This document shows, piece after piece, positions 59,153-64,000 of a stretch of DNA of 64,000 bases; position 1 is the stretch's first letter, and each line of letters begins with the position of its first letter. The position numbers were made by a program, and so were the translations under genes. This DNA comes from JB111 sp052093225 (GTDB lineage Bacteria; Actinomycetota; Actinomycetes; Actinomycetales; Actinomycetaceae). The notes under the pieces are model-generated. The model searched no databases and had not been told where the DNA came from. It worked only from the letters and a program-made list of their open reading frames with translations. The DNA is taken from the NCBI GenBank assembly GCA_052093225.1, contig JBQDDG010000010.1, positions 1-64,000 on the forward strand, read 5' to 3'.

Positions 59153-60166
59153 TCAGCCCTGCGACGCGCTCTCCGAGCCGGACTCCGAGCCGGACCCGGA
59201 GGCGGACTCGGAGCCCGACCCGCCACCGGCGGCCTCACCGGCGAGCATCGGGTCCACGTAGTCGGGGTTCTCCTCGAGCCACTGGTCGACGGCGCCCTCG
59301 GGGTCGTCGCCGTCCATCTCGTTGAACATGATGTTCTCGAGCGAGTGCAGCTGGTCGTCGGTCATGTAGAAGTTGCCGAGCCACTCCGCCACCTCGGGGT
59401 ACTCCTCGGAGCAGCCCTCGTGCCCGTAGACGTAGATGTCGTCAGGCTCACCGAAGACGTTCTCCGGGTCCTCGAGGTCGCGGATCGGGAACGCGTCGTA
59501 GGCCCAGTGCGGGCGCCACAGCGTGACCGCGACGTTCTCGCCGGCCTCGATCGCCCCGCTCAGCTCGGAGAGCATCGCCGTGGTCGAGGAGATGACGAAC
59601 TCCATGTCCTCCAGCCCGTAGGTCGGGATGAGCTCCTCCTCCGTGACCTGCGTGAGGACGGCACCTCCCTCGATACCGATGAGCCGGTTGTCGAACTGGT
59701 CCGCGTTCTCGGCCAGCTCGTCGAGCGAGGTGATCGGGGCGTCCTCGTTGACCGCGATCGTCAGCGGGGCCTCCTCGAACCACATCCCCAGCTCCTCGAG
59801 GTCGTCGCCGTAGTCCTCCATGTACGGCGCGTGCGCATCGGGCAGCCAGACCTCGAAGCTGAGGTCGTACTGCCCCTCGGCGTGCGCGGTGTAGACGAGG
59901 GCGAGCTCGGCGGTCTCGGTCTCCACCTCGTAGCCCTCCTCCTCGAGGATGTGCTTCCACAGGTAGCTCGCCGCGACGGCCTCCTCCCAGCCGGCGGGGA
60001 TGCCGATGACGATGGGCTCGGTCCCCTCGGCCCCTCCCGAGGCCTCGGTCCCTCCCGCGTCGTCGCCGGACCCGCCGCAGGCGGCCAGGGTCAGGGCGAG
60101 CGCCGTCACGGTCGCGCCCGCCGACAACATCGACTTCCTGCTTCTCACGTTCTTCACTTTTCTCAT
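59153..60166 (-). CDS. Glycine betaine ABC transporter substrate-binding lipoprotein, second copy (OpuAC family)
   Basis: The 337-aa lipoprotein has signal SAGATVTALALTLAACGG with lipobox, the binding domain (PIVIGIPAGWEEAVAASYLW, DLSFEVWLPDAHAPYMEDY, SSTTAMLSELSGAIEAGENV, TLWRPHWAYDAFPIRDLEDP) and an acidic Gly/Ser/Glu tail of ~25 residues (SGSESASGSGSESGSESAS). ATG at 60166. It is a close paralogue of the next gene upstream, separated by a hairpin, so it may be a less-transcribed or separately controlled receptor for the same permease. Confidence 0.93.
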   Translation of the reverse strand: MRKVKNVRSRKSMLSAGATVTALALTLAACGGSGDDAGGTEASGGAEGTEPIVIGIPAGWEEAVAASYLWKHILEEEGYEVETETAELALVYTAHAEGQYDLSFEVWLPDAHAPYMEDYGDDLEELGMWFEEAPLTIAVNEDAPITSLDELAENADQFDNRLIGIEGGAVLTQVTEEELIPTYGLEDMEFVISSTTAMLSELSGAIEAGENVAVTLWRPHWAYDAFPIRDLEDPENVFGEPDDIYVYGHEGCSEEYPEVAEWLGNFYMTDDQLHSLENIMFNEMDGDDPEGAVDQWLEENPDYVDPMLAGEAAGGGSGSESASGSGSESGSESASQG

Positions 60167-60273
60167 GCGCTGGTCGTGCGACTCCCGCTTGTTCGTCGGA
60201 GGGCGTGCCCCTGCGCGTCGGCCGGGGCTCTCGCCGCGGCCAGGTCGGTCGTCGTTCGACAGGGGTGGAACGG

Positions 60274-60307
60274 GCTGCGGCCCGCCCCTTCCAGGGCGGG
60301 CCGCAGC
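60274..60307 (-). terminator. Hairpin between the two glycine betaine-binding genes
   Basis: A perfect 14-bp stem (60274-60287 with 60294-60307) with a 6-nt loop, CTTCCA, lies in the 221 bp between the paralogues. It could terminate the transporter operon after the first binding protein or attenuate expression of the second. Confidence 0.8.
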
Positions 60308-60387
60308 TCGTCGTTCGGTGTGGTGCCGGACCGCGTGGTCCGGCGGGGAGGCGGCGGCGCGGTGCGCGCGGCGGCCTCCCAGTCGGC

Positions 60388-61467
60388 TCAGCCCTCCGAG
60401 GAGGTCTCCGAGCCGGCGTCCTCGGACCCGGACTCGCTGCCCGCACCCTCGGACCCGGTCTCGCTGCCGGCGTCGGACTCCGACTCGGAGCCGGACTCGT
60501 CGCCGCCGCTGACGACGGAGTCGATGAAGTCCGGGTTGTCGCCGAGCCACTGCTCGACGGCCTCGTCGTTCGAGTTGCCGCCCATCTCGTTGAACATGAT
60601 GTTCTCGAGCTCGGCGAGCTGCTCGTCACCGAAGGTGAAGTTGCTGATCCACTCGGCGACCTCCGGGAACTCCGAGGAGAACTCGGCGTTGCCGTACGTG
60701 TAGATGTCGTCCGGCTCGCCGAAGGCGCCCTCGGGGTCCTCGAGGTCGCGGATCGGGAACGCGTCGTAGGCCCAGTGCGGGCGCCACAGCGTGACGACCA
60801 CGTCGTCACCGGCGTCGATCGCGGCGCTGAGCTCGGAGAGCATCGCCGTGGTCGAGGAGATGACGTACTCCATGTCCTCCAGGCCGTAGGTCGGGATGAC
60901 CTCGTCCGTGGTGATGCGGGTCAGGCCGGCGCCCGGCTCGATCCCGACGATGCGGTTGCCGAAGGCGTCCGCGTTGTCGGCGAGCTCGTCGAGCGAGGTG
61001 ATCGGGGCGTCCTCGTTCACGGCCATCGTCAGCGGGGCGTTCTCGTACCACATGCCCAGCTCTTCGAGGTCCTCGCCGTACTGGTCGATGTAGTCGGCGT
61101 GGGTGTTCGGCAGCCAGGTGTCGAAGTTGAGGTCGTAGTCGCCCTGGGCCAGGCCGGTGAAGACGACGCCGGCCTCGGCGGTCTCGAGCGTGACGTCGTA
61201 GCCCTGCTCCTCGAGGATCGCCTGCCACAGGTGCGAGACGGCGATGCCCTCCTCCCAGCCGGAGTGGACACCGATGGTGATCTCGCCACCCTCGCCACCC
61301 TCGCCACCGGCGGAGCCGCCGGCGTCCTCGGAACCGCTCTCGCCGCCGGTGTCGCCACCGTTGTCGCCGCCGTCGGTCTCGTCGTCGCCGCCGCCGCAGG
61401 CTGCGAGCGTGAGGGCGAGCGCGGAGACCGTGGCCGCCGTGGTCACGAACTTCTTCGTGGTGCGCAT
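60388..61467 (-). CDS. Glycine betaine ABC transporter substrate-binding lipoprotein, first copy (OpuAC family)
   Basis: The 359-aa lipoprotein has signal TVSALALTLAACGG, a Gly/Glu-rich spacer (~30 residues), the OpuAC domain (ITIGVHSGWEEGIAVSHLW, DLNFDTWLPNTHADYIDQY, SSTTAMLSELSAAIDAGDDV, TLWRPHWAYDAFPIRDLEDP) and a ~40-residue Ser/Glu/Gly/Asp C-terminal tail after VVSGGDES. The acidic tail is not part of the usual fold. It lies 64 bp after the permease gene in the same operon. ATG at 61467. Confidence 0.94.
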   Translation of the reverse strand: MRTTKKFVTTAATVSALALTLAACGGGDDETDGGDNGGDTGGESGSEDAGGSAGGEGGEGGEITIGVHSGWEEGIAVSHLWQAILEEQGYDVTLETAEAGVVFTGLAQGDYDLNFDTWLPNTHADYIDQYGEDLEELGMWYENAPLTMAVNEDAPITSLDELADNADAFGNRIVGIEPGAGLTRITTDEVIPTYGLEDMEYVISSTTAMLSELSAAIDAGDDVVVTLWRPHWAYDAFPIRDLEDPEGAFGEPDDIYTYGNAEFSSEFPEVAEWISNFTFGDEQLAELENIMFNEMGGNSNDEAVEQWLGDNPDFIDSVVSGGDESGSESESDAGSETGSEGAGSESGSEDAGSETSSEG

Positions 61468-61531
61468 GATTTCTCCTCTTTCTTTCGTGGTCAGGACGTG
61501 TGCGCCGGGGGACGCAGGTCTGTGTAGATGG

Positions 61532-62401
61532 TCAGGAACGGGCCATGCGCTTGGCGCGGTTGACCGCGCCGTGCTGCGACAGGGCTCCGGTGAGCCGGTC
61601 GAGGTACATGGCCAGGATGACGACGCCGAGTCCGGCCTCGAAGCCGAGCCCGATGTTGATGCGCGTGAGCGCCGAGTAGACCTCGGCACCGAGTCCGGGT
61701 GCGCCGACCATGCCCGAGATGACGACCATCGACAGGGCCAGCATGATGACCTGGTTGATGCCGGCCATGATGGTGGGCTGCGCGAGCGGCAGCTGGATCT
61801 GGCGCAGGATGCGGCCCGGGGTCGAACCGAAGGCACGGCCGGCCTCGACGACCTCCTGGTCGACCTGCCGGATGCCGAGCTCCGTCATGCGGACCGCGGG
61901 CGGCAGGGAGAAGATGATCGTCGCGACGATGCCGGGGACCTCGCCGACGCGGAACAGCACGACGGCCGGAATGAGGTACACGAACGCCGGCAGCGTCTGC
62001 ATGACGTCGAGGAACGGGCGGATCACCGCGGAGGCACGCTCGCTGAGCCCCGCCCAGATGCCGAGCGGGACACCGATGATCACCGCGATGATGCTCGCCA
62101 CGAGCACCAGCGAGAGCGACATCATCGCGTTCGTCCACTGGTCCATGCCGTAGATCGCCAGCAGACCGACGAGAGAACCGAGCGCGAGCTTCCACCCCTT
62201 CGCCGCGAACGCGGCGACCACGAGGATCGCCATGATCACCCAGAAGGGCGGCGTGCTCAGCAGGTAGGTCAGACCGTCGTACGCACCACCGAAGATGAGT
62301 CCGATGACGTCGAAGAACGCGTCCAGCGTGCTGGTGAGCCAGTCGACGGCGGAGTCCGCCCACTCGCCGACGGGGATGCGGAACAGCAGGTCGTCGTTCA
62401 T
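61532..62401 (-). CDS. proW: Glycine betaine/proline ABC transporter permease (ProW/OpuAB type)
   Basis: The 289-aa permease has two early hydrophobic segments, then the binding-protein-dependent transport core with LAIYGMDQWTNAMMSLSLV, SVVIGVPLGIWAG-like IIGVPLGIWAGLSERASAVI, RPFLDVMQTLPAFVYLIPAV and the coupling loop EAGRAFGSTPGRILRQIQLP. ATG at 62401 overlaps the ATPase stop (ATGA). Confidence 0.94.
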   Translation of the reverse strand: MNDDLLFRIPVGEWADSAVDWLTSTLDAFFDVIGLIFGGAYDGLTYLLSTPPFWVIMAILVVAAFAAKGWKLALGSLVGLLAIYGMDQWTNAMMSLSLVLVASIIAVIIGVPLGIWAGLSERASAVIRPFLDVMQTLPAFVYLIPAVVLFRVGEVPGIVATIIFSLPPAVRMTELGIRQVDQEVVEAGRAFGSTPGRILRQIQLPLAQPTIMAGINQVIMLALSMVVISGMVGAPGLGAEVYSALTRINIGLGFEAGLGVVILAMYLDRLTGALSQHGAVNRAKRMARS

Positions 62402-63684
62402 CGCGTCTCCTCGTCGGTCGTGGTGGCGCCGTCGGCGGCACTCGGCACAGGTTCCTCGTCCTTGCCACCCGGGGGTGACTGGTCCTCCACGGAGCCCTCC
62501 GAGTTCTCCAGATCGCCCGGGACCATGGCCTCCAGGAGCGAGACGCGCGGCACGACGCCGAGGAGACGGTCGTCGTCGTCAGTGACGGCCACGGGCAGGC
62601 GTGCCTCGGCCGCCGGCGCGAACACCTCGGAGATCGGGGTGTCCACGTTGACGGCGGAAGTGTCCGGGTGGACGTACGGGGCGATGGCGCTCTCACGGCG
62701 GCGCTGGGCCTCGAGGAGCTCGTCGTCGTAGACCGAGCCCATGAGCTTCTGCGTCCGGTCGATGACGTAGGCGGCGGAGACCTGGGAGTCGCGCAGCGTG
62801 CGCAGCGCCTCGCCGGGTCCGTAGTTCGCCCACACCGTCGTCGTCGGACGGGTCATCACCGAGCCCGCGGTGATGACGCGGGAGCGGTCGACGTCGGCGA
62901 TGAAGCGGGCGACGTACTCGTCGGCCGGGTCGGACAGGATCTTCTCGCCGGAGTCGATCTGGACGATGCGGCCGTCACGCATGACGGCGATCCGGTCGCC
63001 CAGGCGGACGGCCTCGTTGAGGTCGTGGGTGATGAAGACGATCGTCTTGCCGAGCCGGGTCTGCAGCTCGACGAGCTGGTCCTGCATCTCCCGGCGGATG
63101 AGCGGGTCGAGGGCGGAGAACGCCTCGTCCATGAGGAGGATCTCGGTGTCGGAGGCCAGCGCGCGGGCCAGGCCGACGCGCTGCTGCATACCGCCCGAGA
63201 GCTGGGCGGGCACGGAGTCCTGCCACCCGCCGAGGCCCGTCATCTCGACGACCTCGCGGGCACGCTCCAGGCGCTCGGCCTTGGCGACGCCCTGGATCTC
63301 GAGGCCGTAGGCCGCGTTGTCGAGGACGGTCCGGTGCGGGAGGAGCGCGAAGTGCTGGAACACCATCGACACCTTGCGGCGACGGATCTCCCGGAGCTCG
63401 GCGCCCGACGCCTTGGCGATGTCGGTCCCGCCGATCTCGATGCTGCCGGTCGTGGCCGGGTGCAGACCGTTGAGCGTGCGGATCAGCGTGGACTTGCCGG
63501 AGCCCGACAGGCCCATGACGACGAAGATCTCACCGGGCTCGACGTCGAAGCTGGCGTCGATGACCGCAGCGGTGCCGAGGTGCTTGATCTCGTCGCGGTC
63601 AGCGCCCTTCTCGAGTCGTTCGACCGCGCGACGTCCTTGCCGTCCGAAGACCTTGTAGACGTTGCGTGCGCTGAGTGCGACCAT
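62398..63684 (-). CDS. proV: Glycine betaine/proline ABC transporter ATP-binding protein (ProV/OpuAA type)
   Basis: The 428-aa ATPase has the N-terminal ProV extension, Walker A GLSGSGKSTLIR, VFQHFALLPHRTVLDNAAYG, signature QLSGGMQQRVGLARAL, Walker B ILLMDEAFSALDPLIR, THDLNEA, then a C-terminal CBS-domain pair (~270-395, VITAGSVMTRPTT, AAYVIDRTQKLMG, RLPVAVTDDDDRLLGVVPR). CBS domains in OpuA sense ionic strength or cyclic di-AMP. The acidic tail after ~400 is unusual. ATG at 63684; first gene of the operon. Confidence 0.95.
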   Translation of the reverse strand: MVALSARNVYKVFGRQGRRAVERLEKGADRDEIKHLGTAAVIDASFDVEPGEIFVVMGLSGSGKSTLIRTLNGLHPATTGSIEIGGTDIAKASGAELREIRRRKVSMVFQHFALLPHRTVLDNAAYGLEIQGVAKAERLERAREVVEMTGLGGWQDSVPAQLSGGMQQRVGLARALASDTEILLMDEAFSALDPLIRREMQDQLVELQTRLGKTIVFITHDLNEAVRLGDRIAVMRDGRIVQIDSGEKILSDPADEYVARFIADVDRSRVITAGSVMTRPTTTVWANYGPGEALRTLRDSQVSAAYVIDRTQKLMGSVYDDELLEAQRRRESAIAPYVHPDTSAVNVDTPISEVFAPAAEARLPVAVTDDDDRLLGVVPRVSLLEAMVPGDLENSEGSVEDQSPPGGKDEEPVPSAADGATTTDEETR

Positions 63685-64000
63685 CTGTCCTCCGTGATCG
63701 GGGCCCGTCCGCGTCCCGTGGGGGCGACATGCGGTGGTGCACTCGGTGCGCACCAGGCCTCGCGTCGTCACATGCGCGCGCCTGGCTGCGAACGCTTCCG
63801 GGGGGACGCGCCGCCGCGCATGTGCCTGACCGATCCGTTTCCGGGCACGGCTCAGCAGCGCTGTGACCGGTCCAGGGTGGTCCAGATCTGGACGGTTGGC
63901 AATCCCCTTCCCCCGCTCGTGCGGACGGCTCGATGCGCTCGATCCCGCATGATCGTGCGGAAAGGTCGCTCCGTGCCGATCCGGCACAATCGTTAACCCT
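63685..64000 (-). promoter_or_regulatory. Promoter region of the glycine betaine operon with two palindromes
   Basis: GTCCAGATCTGGAC (63880-63893) is a perfect 14-bp palindrome preceded by two further GGTCCAG copies nearby, and GTGCCGATCCGGCAC (63973-63987) has perfect 6-bp arms around ATC. On the minus strand GTCACAGCG (63867-63859) matches the half-site known for the actinobacterial osmoregulator MtrA. No ORF is credible here. Regulator assignments are inference. Confidence 0.4.

Overview
The window is 64 kb of very GC-rich DNA. It has GTG and TTG starts, 4-nt ATGA/GTGA gene overlaps, candidate leaderless promoters and WhiB7-type promoter architecture. Together with a class Ib ribonucleotide reductase subunit, a 1532-aa HrpA helicase and an EhuABCD ectoine transporter, this points to a high-GC Gram-positive actinobacterium, most likely of the Micrococcales (inference; there is no rRNA to confirm it). 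Two 100-N scaffold gaps (13063-13162 and 32437-32536) each sit inside a protein-coding tandem repeat.

Layout. 0-4 kb is a defence island: an HNH endonuclease, a C5-cytosine methyltransferase and a divergent Vsr mismatch endonuclease, then an unknown gene. 4-22 kb holds housekeeping and stress genes: a cold-shock protein, a PH-domain protein, a NERD-helicase, a CatB-like acetyltransferase, glycerate kinase, a ferritin-like/VIT membrane protein, Ohr, an MBL hydrolase, a double GNAT protein, two paralogous membrane-anchored EEP hydrolases, HrpA and a lipoprotein. 22.6-34.6 kb is a tightly coupled 11-gene operon on the minus strand: rhodanese, LLM flavin monooxygenase, a peptide-type ABC importer, a ketopantoate-reductase-like enzyme, an alpha/beta hydrolase, a GlcD-like oxidase and two flavin reductases. 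A LysR gene lies upstream. It looks like an uptake and degradation pathway for an organosulfur compound of unknown identity.

36-43 kb: an FMO-type monooxygenase, a SprT-like protein, a sugar ABC importer without its own ATPase, a thiamine-binding protein, a low-molecular-weight phosphatase and a lipoprotein. 44-47.4 kb: ehuBCDA, ectoine/hydroxyectoine uptake. 47.7-48.7 kb: an Erm 23S rRNA methyltransferase behind a 22-codon leader peptide and a WhiB7-like promoter. 48.8-51.8 kb: an ABC-ATPase/permease/YtrA-type GntR/acyltransferase operon with a palindrome over its promoter. 52-59 kb: DedA, a NYN-LOTUS protein, an XRE/membrane-protein pair, a macrolide-phosphotransferase-like kinase, NrdF and membrane proteins. 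59-63.7 kb: a glycine betaine importer with two tandem binding proteins. Osmoprotectant import (Ehu and glycine betaine) and macrolide resistance (Erm and Mph) are therefore each represented twice.

The most unusual feature is not a gene. Several intergenic stretches carry a ~10-16-bp core repeated in direct and inverted orientation at a period close to 20 bp. The core differs between sites, but the architecture is the same (7512-7642, 13616-13802, 15042-15129, 40430-40485, 54176-54344).
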